This document shows, piece after piece, positions 33,525 to 45,958 of a DNA stretch of 64,000 nucleotides. Position 1 is the first letter of the stretch, and every line of letters starts with the position of its first letter. The notes beneath the pieces are model-generated. The model saw nothing but the letters and a program-made list of their open reading frames with translations, did no database searches and was not told the DNA's origin. The DNA comes from Acanthochlamys bracteata (Eukaryota > Streptophyta > Magnoliopsida > Pandanales > Velloziaceae), in contig CM034134.1 in the NCBI GenBank assembly GCA_019914995.1, forward strand, positions 6,084,463-6,148,462, written 5' to 3'. The position numbers were made by a program, and so were the translations under genes.

Positions 33525-33532
33525 GTCTAGAC

Positions 33533-34965
33533 AGAGAGTATTAAACATAGTAATTGTATTGACTAGTTATCATTATATTGGTGATTATACATGCGCTTAT
33601 TTCTTTTGGTTGTAATTTGTTATTTGATGTTGAGATATTATTACTTGTATTTTTAACTTGATATGAATGGTGAGATTGTTTGCTTACTGCTGGTTGAACG
33701 GTGTTTCTTGTTAGGTGATATTTTTAATTTGTTATTTGATGTTAAGATGTTATTGATTGTAACACTAGTCTACTTGATTTTAAGATGTTACTGTCGTTCG
33801 GGTTGGTTTGTCTACACTGTTCTCGCTTTATGATTGTAGTTGTTTATGGTAAGAACTTTAAGATTACTTTTGAAAATTGCACGCGTAAATGCTTAAAATA
33901 GAAAGCCATATGTTGCAAAAAAATACATCTAGAACATAAATCATATTATAAAAAGTTAATTAAAAAATTTATTATTACATATTATACAAACAATATTTAA
34001 AATTAATTTAAGAGTATATTTATTTAACTAAAATTAATTTAAAAATATTATTATAACTTAATAATAACATATTAATTAATAGGTTTGAAAATATTAATAT
34101 ACCAAATATTAAATAAAAAAGTATTATAAAATATGTTATAAAAATTAAAATTCAAAAGTTAGATTATATATGAAAATAAATTCAAAATTTTAAAAATATA
34201 TAATTTAATATATATATATATATATATATAAAAGTGTTATAGTCATTATCATTTTATTTATTTATAATCATAAGCTTAGCCAAATATATCTTCAATTTTT
34301 TTAAAAAAAATTTTAAACAGTAAAATTTATCCAAACAGAATTTAGAAACAAATAGCTTTTGAATCAAAAGCTCAACAGCCGCTTTTTTCTATCAAAATTA
34401 TATAAACAGTAGCTTTCGCTAAGAAGTTCTAAATTTTAAACTTAGCCAAATATAGATTTAGTATTAAGCCGCTAGCTATATACCGTCCAACTATAGAAAT
34501 GTTTAAATTATTTTTATTTGTTATTATTTCTTTTTATTCTCATATATTTTTTAAAAATATTTTATATAATTTTTTAAAAATTAAAAAAATTATACTTATT
34601 AAAACTTTTAATTTAAATTTAATTTTTAAATTTATTTTTAAAAAAATGTGCCTATCTTAATGTAAACATACTTTAAGTGAGCCAGGTGGGCAAAACGCTC
34701 ACCGGAAAAGTTGCATCGTTTGCAAAAATTTTCTGTTTGCAAAAGTGAGTTCCAAAATAATTATGTTAAAAAAATTAAAATTAACATTTATATTATTTTG
34801 TTTAAAAGTAATTTAGGAGTAAAGTTTTTAGTTATAAATTTTAAATTTTAAATACAATTTTTTTGTAATAGATTGAATTAAAATTTTATATTTATTTTAT
34901 TTTAAAATAAACTTAAAATAATTTTTTTACTTTAGAAATGAAGTTCAAAATATTGATAAGTTTGT
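33533..34965. other. AT-rich intergenic with element ends and (AT)n
   Basis: No coding support. About 34208-34231 is an (AT)n tract. 34270-34460 contains AGCCAAATATA and ATCCAAACAGA plus a second AGCCAAATATAG, marking ends of small elements related to those at 6097 and 40046. 34490-34670 is almost pure A/T. Confidence 0.45.
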
Positions 34966-34969
34966 CCGT

Positions 34970-36340
34970 ATCGACCGAGAGTAGAAATTATTTATCGTGA
35001 GTTAGCATATATTTATTATATTCGTTATATTAGAACATCTTTTTTTATTTAGAACTCTCTTTATTAAGTATGTATGAAGGTCATATATATGTGTATTAAA
35101 GATGAAATGAGATTGAAATAGATTTTCATCTTATTATTAGAGCAAAACTCTAAATCTGTCTGCCGTAGTTGTGAAAGTAATGACTGCAACAGTCAGATTC
35201 TGACCATACCACCTTTCAGCTATCGTGAAGATACGATTACAAACTTTGACCATATAACTCTAAACAAATTCGGTGATTAACTAGATTAGATCTACTGAAA
35301 TAAAATTCCATACGAGTTGCCGCCGCCATTAAGGTTTTTGCTACTGCCACCATTGCCGCCCATGTCTCCCTACTACCACGACCGTCGTTGTTGTTGTCTC
35401 TAATCACCAGATTTGATGCTGATCAACAGACCCAATGCCAGATCCTTACAACAAACTCAAGCTGCTCTCCCGCCGTCTTTGCTCGCCATCGCACGACAGC
35501 TACTATTGCTCGGTGATTACTCGCCACCGTCGTAACCCAAAACTAGTTCAGTCGAACCAAATCGAACCAAACCAAACCGATCGCTGACTAGACTGACCCG
35601 AACAGAACCCAGCCCGGCCAGTTGACCAGACCTTGCCCGAACAATAAAAAAGGAAGAGAAATAGAGAAATATACTTATTGCTGTAAGTTTAACTATAATA
35701 GAGGTTCATAATTCAAATTAATTAGATATCCAAAATGGTAGGAGGAATCAGGAAAAATATGAAGCTCGTAAGAAAAGATAAAAAATAGATTCTAGATTCT
35801 GAGACCACAGATCATATGGGATTCGATCTAACCAATTTTAGACCATAACTAATCCAATTAGATATAATATGAAATATGATAATAGAGACACTTATTTGGT
35901 GACAAGTGCTGCGAATGTAATGCTAACACTATCTTTATCTCTAGAAGATTGCGTACTTGTCTTTTCTTTTATTTATTATCTTTTGGACAAATCACCGAAC
36001 AATTGATTACATTGTTCTATTACATCTATATTTTTGTTTACTTCAGGGCGTGGTATTGAAAAAGAGGGCATATATTATTTGAATTATATCAGTTTCGAAA
36101 GAGTTCATAACATTCGTAGATCTGATATTGACAAGAAGATTGGCTTTGGCATCAATGATTAAGTCATGTTTCTTTTACATATCTATGTCATTTATACATT
36201 CTTTATTTTCTGATATTAAGAGTCCGAGTTTCAATGTGAAATTTGTATTTTTGCAAATAGTCATCGAGTTTTTTCTACCATTCTTACAAGCTTGTCACAT
36301 AGTGTAAAAAGAAAAGATAATTTCTAACAGGGTGTGTTTT
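34970..36340 (+). pseudogene. Second Copia fragment: possible LTR and primer site, protease, GAG-pre-integrase
   Basis: TATTATTAGAGCAAAAC at about 35134-35150 resembles the TGGTATCAGAGC primer-binding site used by many plant Copia elements, which would make 34970-35135 the end of a 5' LTR. The next 600 bases (gag region) are not recognisable. WILDSETTDHMGF-like text near 35788-35830 corresponds to the protease motif DSGATDHM. From about 36049 GRGIEKEGIYYLN leads to CEICIFANSHRVFS near 36236-36282, the GAG-pre-integrase C..C and AKSHR signature. Stops and frame shifts are frequent. The hAT element that follows directly may have truncated it. Confidence 0.65.
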
Positions 36341-36364
36341 CTATTGTAATGATATATATATATA

Positions 36365-39163
36365 TATATGTGTGTAAAAATAGACGGGTCGGGCCTACTG
36401 GGCCAAAGAAGACAACTAGACCGAGCTGGCCCGATCCGATTGTAAATGTGACCATGTCCGACCCATTTATCTACTATTTGTTTTTTAAAAAATAAAAAAT
36501 TAAAACAATAAAATTTAAAAATAACTTTAAAAAATATTATTAGAATATAAATAATTTATTACAAATTTACAATTTGTATATAATTATATATTTACTTGCA
36601 CTTTAAATATTTTCATTAAAAAATAATTTCAAAAATTGTTTGGTTAGCTCTTCATTGTGAGTTGTGTATGTGCTGCATTCTTTTGACCGTAAGTTTTCAG
36701 TCTTTTAGATAAATTAGCATTTCAATTATCTCACTAGTAAGTTGTACTCTCTATTTTTCAATTATCATTCCGACTGTACTATATGCCGATTCTGAAGACA
36801 CCATTGAGGAAAGAATAGTTAAGATATCACGTGCTACTTGGGAGAATACTGGATTCTTGTTAAATGTGTCTTCACCAGTTCAAAATATAAAACTTTTTTG
36901 AGTTTTCATTGTCTTAGACAATGACGCTATCTCATTCAAAATATTTGTTCAAATTTGAAGATTGCATGCTGTTTGAAGTTGAAGATGGTGTTGAACTTGA
37001 ACCAAGCTTGATGGAGATCAGAAACCAATTGATCATTTTTTTCTTCTTACTTTAATGAGTTTGTGCCGCTATCGCTTGTTGTTGTTGATTCCGTAAATTA
37101 CCAAACCTAACTTCATAAAGATAATAAACTTTATACAGTTTGTTACGAAAGTTAGTTATTTATAATTGAATGTTAGAAATATTCAAATAGATACAAATAT
37201 ATGTAAAAGGATTAGAAAAATATACAAATTTAAATTTAGAATCTAACATAAAGACAAAACAATATAAAAAAAATATATCAGATCACTATTGTTTCAATTT
37301 GTCATTGTTCTAACTATAAGTAAAAGTGTTGATCCGTTATGTGAATGCAACATAGTAGCCATATTGAAAATTGATTGTAAAACTAATGGAGAAGTAAAAT
37401 AGTAAACACTAGATAAAAAAATCAATAGCATCATAAAAAATTTCTAAAAACTCTACATGTTTTTCAGTAATAATCTAATGAGTTTCAGTAAATATATTGT
37501 TACCTATTCTTGTATTATAAAAGATCATAACCACATTTGTATAATCTAGCATAGTTTTTAACATTAAATAAGTAGAATTTCATTTTACTAACATGTTAAG
37601 GTTGAACTTTCAGGGTTTTAGATGTTCTTCTGTGTAATATCTCTTAAATTCAACTAAACATTGGTTTGAAGTAGTAATCTAAGAAATAGCAACACGAATA
37701 TCATTAATATATTGACTTACCAGCTGCATAGCTGATTGTAAAATCAAGTTGATAATATGGCATGCACAACGTTGATGTAAAAAATCCTTCCATGTATGAG
37801 GTTAGCTTCATCTCAAGAAATCAAATTGCTTTAGTATTTGCTGAAGTATTATCTAGAGTGATAGAGATAATGCGGTTGTTTATGCCCCATTCTTAAACTA
37901 CACTTATAATGCGCTCAGAAATATTTTTAGCATTATGTGTGGAATCAATAAATCTAAAATCAATAAATTCTCTTTTGCATAATCTATTGTTAATCTAAAT
38001 AATGTGTAACAATAATTAAATAATCTTGTTTAACTCTACCGCTCTAAAATTAGATGTTAATGCAATAGAAATTTTTAATGAACTTAATTCAGATTTTAGA
38101 ATAGTGCGAATTTTATTATAATATGTAACAATATCGTTTCTAATAGTTATTCTAGTAATTTTTTGAAATTGTGAACAATATGCTCTTCTTAAAAAGATCA
38201 ATTACCAAAATTAATAGGTAATTTCATAGCACAAATCATACGGGTAAGAGATTTCCTAACTATATTGGAATTATAAGATCAAATATTTACCGAACTATCC
38301 GTATTGAATTGAAGTTGAGTTTGTGAAGACTGTTTTTATATTTCTTTCTTGGAAGCACATTTCTTACCATGTGCTATTAAATGTCTAATTCCTACGCTAG
38401 GATTAGTAGTTAGAAGTTTTTGTAAAACTTACATTTCGTCATTTTTTATTTAGTACCATCTATATTCGGCAGGTGAAATAACTCCAGATTCAGAAGTTGT
38501 GACTTTTGAACGATTTGCTGTTGTCGATGTCCATATTGAAGCAGAACTACTTCCAACACTCGAAATTGGAGAACTTTCATTACATCTTTAATGAAAACTT
38601 TTTCTTTGTATTGGATGAACTTCATCTTTCTTTCTCCATATGGGTAACATCTATCTCCTCTAAATTTTGATCATCCATGTCATAGTCATCCATATCAAGA
38701 TTAATGAAAAGAATATTTGGATCCATTTGAATACAACTAAAATTTTTGAAAATTGGAGAAATATGAACTTAAGAAATAAAGAAAAAAAATATTTTAATAA
38801 ATTTGTAGGAGTTGGAGTCTTTCAGATTTGAGAATGAAAATGAGAATCGATAAATAAAAGTTTGTTGTGTGAAAGTTGAATGAAAATAGAATATATTTAT
38901 AAGTGAAAATATGAAATAGTGAATAAATAGAAAAAGTTTAAAAAAAAAACTACAGAGGGGCACATGACAGCAACGGGTGCGTTATCGTTGGCTACCAACG
39001 GGAAGAGACAACGTCTGCATGACCGTTGTTCTCTTTTTTTAGACTTTATCAATGGTCAATGTTGACCAAATCAAAGTCTCTGTTGATTAGTCAATCGTAA
39101 TAGTATTCGAACCTACGTACCAATATGGGTTGGCGTTTGACCTGACCCATATTTTTAACTATG
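36365..39163 (-). mobile_element. Decayed hAT element, copy A (about 2.8 kb)
   Basis: Left end ATGTGTGTAAAAATAGACGG and inverted right end ATAGTTAAAAATATGGGTC are related terminal repeats of the same family as copy B at 58568-61358. The internal order of sequence matches copy B throughout, in the same orientation and at nearly the same length. On the minus strand the remains of a hAT transposase can be followed: an N-terminal acidic stretch with LDMDDYDMDDQNLEEID near 38680-38710, LIAHGKKCASKK of the BED finger, SLTRMICAMKLP, and WGINNRIISITLDNTSANT near 37840-37890. Stops are numerous. The left end lies in (AT)n, so no target duplication could be fixed. Confidence 0.8.
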
Positions 39164-39341
39164 CGTATATAATGATCAGAATGACATTAACTAAATAATA
39201 ATTAATATATTATTAGATTTAAAAAATATATATATTATTTAAATTTTGAATAATATTTATAATAAAAATATTGTAACAAATTTTGAGTCATAAATACTGT
39301 AAAAATTATATAAATAATACACGATCATAATTACTGTTGCA
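39164..39341. other. AT-rich spacer
   Basis: Nothing recognised between the hAT element and the epoxide hydrolase fragment. Confidence 0.4.
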
Positions 39342-39602
39342 TCTTGGGCTGGAGCTGAGCTGAATGTGCCTGTGAAATTCGTTGTTGGTGACTTAGACCT
39401 TACACATCATATTCCTGGTGTGAAAGACGCACAACAAAGCGGCGCGTGCAAAACTGACCTCCCTCAGCTGCAACAGGATGCAATTGTCATGAAAGGAGTT
39501 GGCGACTTCATTAACCAAGAAAGGCCTGATGAAGTTGCAGATCACATACTGGAGTATCTTATTGCAACTGAGATGGAATTTGTAGGAACTCCTGCACAAT
39601 AG
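39342..39602 (+). pseudogene. Orphan 3' end of an epoxide hydrolase gene
   Basis: The frame SWAGAELNVPVKFVVGDLDL continues to an in-frame TAG at 39600-39602. VPVKF.VGD.DL, PGVK and the catalytic-His region VGDFINQERPDEV are the C-terminal signature of plant soluble epoxide hydrolases (alpha/beta-hydrolase fold), where the family usually has a His before F.N.E; here that His is Asp (GVGDFINQE), which would abolish activity. Only about 86 residues of a family of roughly 315 are present, and no nucleophile or cap-domain exons lie upstream. It is therefore a dead terminal exon. Soluble plant epoxide hydrolases act on cutin-type and other lipid epoxides. Confidence 0.8.
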
Positions 39603-40045
39603 CAACACAACGCATAACACAATGCTTTTCATTCTTAACATGTAACTTTTAACATAAATTTTGTTATCGATACTTAATAAATCTGTACATGAATAAAGAA
39701 AAATATAATAACTTAATAAAACCTTTGATAGTAAAAACTTTGATTTTTCAATGTCTAAGGAAAGAGGCTATGAAAATTTCCTTACAGATTTTGTTGTCTT
39801 GCACTGAAACTAGTTATAGAATAAAAAGACATCCTTGAAACATAAAGAGATACTTCTATTACATGAAATAGAAACAATTTGAGTTCTCATGAATCTACTT
39901 TAATTCACAACAATTCTTCATAAGTATAACAAAACAGATAATAGAAACATTTCAAAAGCTTCTACTACACTGATGATTATTTGAACATGTTCATCTTTCT
40001 GTAATACCACATTGTTGAATCTCTTGTTGTTAACCTCTAGCAGGG
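39603..40045. other. Non-coding, no features recognised
   Basis: AT-rich sequence following the epoxide hydrolase stop; it may contain its old 3' UTR (AATAAA-like words at about 39674 and 39692). No coding frame is supported. Confidence 0.4.
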
Positions 40046-40260
40046 GCCATTTGGCTAAACTTAAAAATTTTTAAAACTTTTGAAAAAGTTATTTTTTTTA
40101 TTTTTTTAAAAAAAGTGGTTGTTAACTTTTACTAAAAAAGTAGCTGCACATTTGGATAAAACTAACTTTTTTTTAAAAAAATTAAGGAGTGTTTGACAAA
40201 AAAAAACTGAAAAGTTATAAAAATATATAGATAACTGAAATATCCCTTATATATAAGAGT
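40046..40260. repeat. Dispersed GTTTGG-type element, related to 6097-6300
   Basis: It starts GGCCATTTGGCTAAACTT, passes GTAGCTGCACATTTGGATAAAAC and GAGTGTTTGACAAAAAA, and ends in GAAATATCCC. The motif order equals that at 6097-6300 and partly at 55.99-56.1 kb. Non-coding. Confidence 0.55.
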
Positions 40261-40779
40261 TAATATTGATATGAAATTTATTTTGAATATTTTTTTATAT
40301 TATTTATTTTTTATTATACTTTATATGTAATACTAATATTAAATTTATAAATATTTTTTAAAACAGTATTAGTATTTCTAAATTAAAAATTAGTTTATAA
40401 ATATATTTTAAAATTAATTTTAAAGATATAAACATATTTACTTATAACTAATTAATTAAAACTTGTTAATACTAAATAAATAGTATAGTTATATAGTACT
40501 CAAATTAACAACGAGATAATAATACATTTATAAACTAAATAATTTTAAAAGTTCAAGAACAGGGAAGATTTTTGAGTACTCTAAATTTATTCTTTGATTG
40601 GTAGGCAAGAGTTTGTTTACAATAGACAAGAATTGATGAACATTGCATTGCATTGCCGCAAGTAAAACTCAGACATCTTACAAAAGCATCTACACTAATT
40701 GAACATGAGACTTCCTCAAAATTGCCGAAAGCAACCATTTGACAATGTTGTGACTTGTGACCTGTTAGCAGATCGCTTG

Positions 40780-41300
40780 CTTGCTTCCTCACCCTCCCCC
40801 ATAACCTGAATCATATCATCACCAGCTTAGGCAGTCTAAATTAAGGAAATGCATGGTCACAGACTTCTGCCATGAATTTAAATTATGAATATGTTACCAG
40901 AATGTTGGATGGCTTAAGATCGCTGTGGATAATCCAATTATTGCAACTAAATTAGAAAAAATTCAATTGTCCAACCTATAGATCTTATTACAGCATTATC
41001 AAACCAGAAAGATATAAAATACTTTCTCATTCCCAAAATCTCAACAAATCCATCATAGATATAACAACAATAACAAACTAAGCCTTAAAGAAAGAAAAAA
41101 CAAATCCATCATATATAATGTCATATAAAGTCTTATCAAATTAAACCAAAGGAACATCTTGCCCAATACCTGTGAAGATAGTTCAGTCCATTAAGCAGCT
41201 GCCAAAGTAATGACTTTACTGTTAGTGATTATCTGCATGGTTGATATGCACATTTAATAGCTTTACAACATTTTCATGAGAAATTTGCCGAATAGCTGTA
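40780..41300 (-). pseudogene. CDK8/CDKE-type kinase gene fragment
   Basis: On the minus strand, about 41300-41235 reads [20 protein letters not shown]. Then comes [15 protein letters not shown] up to a GT donor at 41169, then after an acceptor [14 protein letters not shown] (exon 40946-40898, ending in GTAACA), then after another AG VMGEGEE at 40805. This is the order in plant CDKE (HEN3/CDK8, the Mediator kinase): [38 protein letters not shown]. The catalytic-loop HRD has become HSD, sections between the motifs are deleted, and the text after VMGEGEE is unrelated, so it cannot encode a kinase. Whether the two gaps are original introns or insertions is not known to me. Confidence 0.78.
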
Positions 41301-43340
41301 ACAAAAGCAAGAAACAATTGCTGTGCAACAAGAGCTGCATCCACAACAAAAGTATCATCTTAGTCATTATTAGTAATTCTATCGAGAACAACAGCAATAT
41401 TTGCAATATCATAATATGATGTTTATCAGCAGCCCTATTAGCGTCAGACTTGGCTCCTCGGCCATCACCATAAGCATATCCAATCGTAAGTTAAAGTACG
41501 TTCAGAAAGGATCAATAACTCAACAATTGATTGAGAGAAGCTTGATGCAAGCCTTACCAAACTTTGAGAATTTTATCTATAGGTAGCAACAACAAGAACA
41601 GCACTTGGAGCAACTACTTCCATACGAATCCTTTCAAAGTTCTTCACAAAATTCTTCTAATACTCTAAACTTTCTTACCACTCCTCCCACGGACACCGCC
41701 ATCATCATGCCAAAGGTCAATGAGCTTAAATTTCCACTACCTCCTATTTCACCGCTGCTGCCGACATCTACCACCAACATCACTTCCGTTGTCACTATCT
41801 CTCTCTCCATCACTACCTTAAGCTCTCTGAACTTGAAATCTCCTACCTGCCATCACCGTCGCCACCAATAGAACCGAAGCGCGAATGATCAGAGTCAATC
41901 AAATCTAAGCTGATTGAGCAGCTTGAAAGAGATAATCAATCCCATAACTGATCAGAAGATCCTTCTGACGAAGTTCGAATCCTCGTATTTTGATTCAAGC
42001 TCGGCAGTGGAGAGCTCCACCACGTGCGGCGATCTTAAATTTTCCTATCGAATAAGCTACTGAGTGTATAGCCAATAGCTCGAATTACTCCTTTGCGTGC
42101 AATATTTAGATCGAATAAGCTACCTAGTTCCACGACATGAAGCCCCTTGACCGATAAAGGTCCGGCTAGCAACACTACGCGCCTTCGCTCCACTTGTTCC
42201 CAATTGAACAAAGAGATGCGATGAAATAAGATTGTGTGTGCTTCGTTGCAAGGCTTCCGTCACCGCTGAAAGCTCTGACGACCCTTATCGTTGTTCCTTC
42301 TAATCTCACACGGATAAGCCTCTTTGAAATTGTTAATCTACTTCTCAAAGAAATGCCGGAGAAGATGATTACAAGTCGCAGCGATATGATTTTCTCGTTG
42401 ATAGCGAGCTTACTAGAAAGTTGCGTGAGCAGTTTCTACTAACAAAATCGGTATAAGCTGGGAAGGTGTTCAAAATTGAGTGTGTGAATGTTTTGGCACC
42501 AAGGGGAAGAAATTTAGGAAACTCCATTGACGAACTCCAAGTTCGTGGCGTTAGGAATCAATCTCGACTTTGGCCATCTCATTAAGTTCCATCCTGCGCG
42601 TCGACCTCGATCTTTTACGTTCAAACACGTTATCAAATTATTTCCCTGACTGCAACGAAGAATTCATGGTATTGAATGCGGAGCCCCTCAATCGGCACAA
42701 ATTCGGCTCCAAAACTGCACACCAGCAGCCTCCTCGTCTTCAATTGATCCTAGAGAGCAATTTGCCTGTGCATCTAAACTCATTATGCAATTCCTAAAGA
42801 AGACATAGGGGAAGGCTAAGCTTGCATCTCTAGAGAAGGTTCCGATAGAACTGATGCGTCTAGGACGTAAAATGGAAGATGTGTTTCATGAAATCATTAG
42901 CTTCAACTGGCCGCTCTTGACATACGCAGTTATTGGTGTTTAATGTTTGTGTGATGGTCCCAGGCTCTCTCATAGTCCATATCTTGAAACAATGACTCTG
43001 TCCCCAATTGGTTCACTCGTCATCTTAGGAGTAAAGAGTTGCGTCTATATGGCTGTCCAGAAAGTTGAGCATGAAGCTTCGAGCTCATCCGCAAAAGAAA
43101 AGGTACTTCCTATTCTTCTCTTTCTTCTACTAAGTTTTGCTCTTGCATATGGTGGTCACCTACAGGCCTAGTTCTATAGTAAGGGCAAAGTTCCACTTTC
43201 ATCATATAGACCCAAAATCAGTACTAAGGAACAAGAGTATGTTTCCTGGGTTTCAAAAGAGGTCTAGTTTACCAACTTCAAATGGGAGGAGTTTCAAAAG
43301 TGATATTAATAAATAAAGAGAGTCAATCGTGCTAGATGTA
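41301..43340. other. Mixed non-coding sequence, possibly further gene debris
   Basis: Less AT-rich than the surroundings between about 41600 and 42800, but no protein family was recognised. Several 60-90 codon plus-strand frames (41605-41871, 42236-42442, 42570-42797) are Pro/Thr/Ser-rich or unremarkable. A stretch near 42790-42920 could be exon debris (ASLEKVPIELMRLGRKMEDV). It may be leader or N-terminal sequence of the alpha/beta-hydrolase remnant that follows. Confidence 0.35.
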
Positions 43341-44045
43341 ACCTTCCAATCAGCCTACTTGCAGATGTAGACACTTTGTTCATGGCTTACCATAGGCTTA
43401 CTATCCACAAAAAGGTCAGCCCATATGATACCCTTTCATCTGGCTCTTTGGGTTTTTCTCCATTCTAAGAAACCAGCTTCGATGACATACCTACTAGTGT
43501 TTTCTCTGTAGGCATGTATTCGATGTCTTGTCTCACCAGATTGGTTGTACTGTGATATCCATTGATCGGCTAGTTTCTCAGGCGGGGCAAGGTATCATAT
43601 TGGTTCAAAAATTTTTGCAACTGAAGGTGTCATTCTATCATATGGGAGCAGCTTAAAAATGGTCTCATATGAAACTGTAGTTGATAATTTTCTCACAGGA
43701 GAACTAAAGAATTTATCCACCAACACTGAAGAGTTTATCCATAGAAGCACGTTCCTATACAGACTTGCATCTCAGGTTGACCTTCTCCTTGCTTTCTTCT
43801 CAAAGTTGGGGTTTAGGTCTGTGGTCTTAGTTGCCCATGACGATAAAGAACTTCTTGCTTTAAGAGCTGCAGAAAAAGTCTGTTCTTCTACAAAGCATGC
43901 TCTTGTGGAGATTGAGGGAGTAGCATCTATAGCTTCAATATACAATCTCATGAGCAGCACTGGACATCATATTGTGTGTGGTTGGAATGCACCTTGTCCT
44001 GGAGTCAAGCCAGAACAAAGGCTACAGAGCTCTCCACAACATTAA
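43341..44045 (+). pseudogene. Alpha/beta-hydrolase gene remnant
   Basis: Separate frames give LADVDTLFMAYHRLTIHKKV at about 43359-43417 and, from 43740, RLASQVDLLLAFFSKLGFRS followed by VVLVAHDDKELLALRAAEKV and VEIEGVASI. This matches a plant alpha/beta-hydrolase subfamily I recall as AT1G15490-like, with the nucleophile elbow G-H-D-D-G. Here the elbow reads A-H-D-D-K, so both structural glycines are lost. Stops and frame changes separate the pieces and the C-terminal half is absent. Function in the intact family is not established. Confidence 0.6.
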
Positions 44046-44069
44046 TAAGTTTACAAGCTTCCTGGTCTG

Positions 44070-44410
<341 letters not shown>

Positions 44411-45958
44411 GTCAACTAGGTACACTCTCCCTCTGTTGAAAGCTTTTGTCCAGGAGGTTTTAGGCGCAACAAGGCTTATGAGACCCTTCTTGGGAATCAT
44501 AGGTTCACTAGAACTGGAAGATTCCTTTGTTCATGATGGAGTGAATCTTTTCTGCTTCTTCATTGATGGAGTAAAAGCATATTGTACACTCTGAACTGAG
44601 TAGATTACATATTTGTAGAATGGTATAAGCCTAACCCAGTACGGGAGAACCCATTGGAGGAAATTGTTCTTGTTGAAGTTCATACCTTTCAAGAGTATAA
44701 TTGACATGACTAGAAGAGGTTTATTCATATGATGCAAGATCTGAAGCTTAAGCTGCAAATGGTTATGTCACTCTATGGATAAGGCGGCAATGGCAGGGAT
44801 GATGATGACTATAAAGAAACAAGTCCTGCAGTTTCTAACAACAGCAGAGGTATGCTTCAACTACTTAAGAAACTTCATTACGGGCTTTGAGGAGTTCTGT
44901 GAAAGCAGCATCACTCAACATACATATCTTATATCCCTTGGTGAGCTAGTCCTGCAGAAGCAAAGGCATCTGTCAACCTTGAGGACAAGGTTGATTACAG
45001 GAGGGATGAAATGTTACAATAAGACTAGGCAAGAAGTTTTGGGCAACACAAGCATTAGGAGTTCCATTGGAGGAAGATAATGAGGTTTAGGAGAATCAGA
45101 GTTTCATTAGGAAACTTTTATGAGTTTCTTGTTTGGCACAAGTTCTATTGTTAGTAGAATCCATGCTGTCTAAGGACTCCACCAACAAGGTAAGAGTTAC
45201 AACTACAAATAAGCATGCTTGGCACCCTCATGGAGGCATTGAAGAATCAAGTAATTTATTTCCTTTTAACTTTTATCTTCAACTTCATTTTGCAGCTTTA
45301 TTTATCACTTTTCTTTATAATCCACAATTTTTTTTTGTGAAGTTCTAGTTCGATTCTCATCGAATCGTAACAAGTTCAAACCTTTTCACATAGTGAACTC
45401 TAGTGGTAAACCTAAATGAACAAAACTGAATGCATCTTCTAGTCTACGAGAAAAGAAAATAACACGCTCTTATGAAATGCAACTAACTACGTTTACAAGT
45501 TGCAGCAAGGAAACCACTACAAATAACAATGACAAGAAAAAATGCAATATCAAAGTTAGTAAACTGTGTTGGATAAGATGAATACAAGACAGTGCGAATG
45601 GGGCTTAAGCTAGCAAAACTACACATGCAACTTGTCAGCCTAGCATAACATAAGTCAAATGGCTAATCAAAAAAGTGAACATCGAGGACATTGTTTTGCC
45701 GCTCTGTGAAGCAACGACTACTGAATCTTTATATTAACTTCTCTTTTCGTGTAGAAGAATCCTCAAATACAAATTCTATTATTTAATCATCAATCAACAG
45801 TAAGAAACAACTCCAAAAGAAAATAGGTAAAAAAAAAAAAACGAAGTCTTCAAGCAATTTTTTTTGTCTTTACACACTCTAAAATACAAAATGAGATCTA
45901 AAGCCGGAACTCTTCTGCTTTGTGCGACTGAAAACAGTCTTTAACAAAGTGTCAATGA
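44411..45958. other. Non-coding; possible debris, then 3' flank of the isomerase gene
   Basis: Short plus-strand frames (44391-44594, 44775-45080, 45133-45348) show no family resemblance and are separated by stops. From about 45350 on the sequence is plain AT-rich DNA; the 3' UTR of the minus-strand isomerase gene should occupy the last few hundred bases before 45959. Confidence 0.4.
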
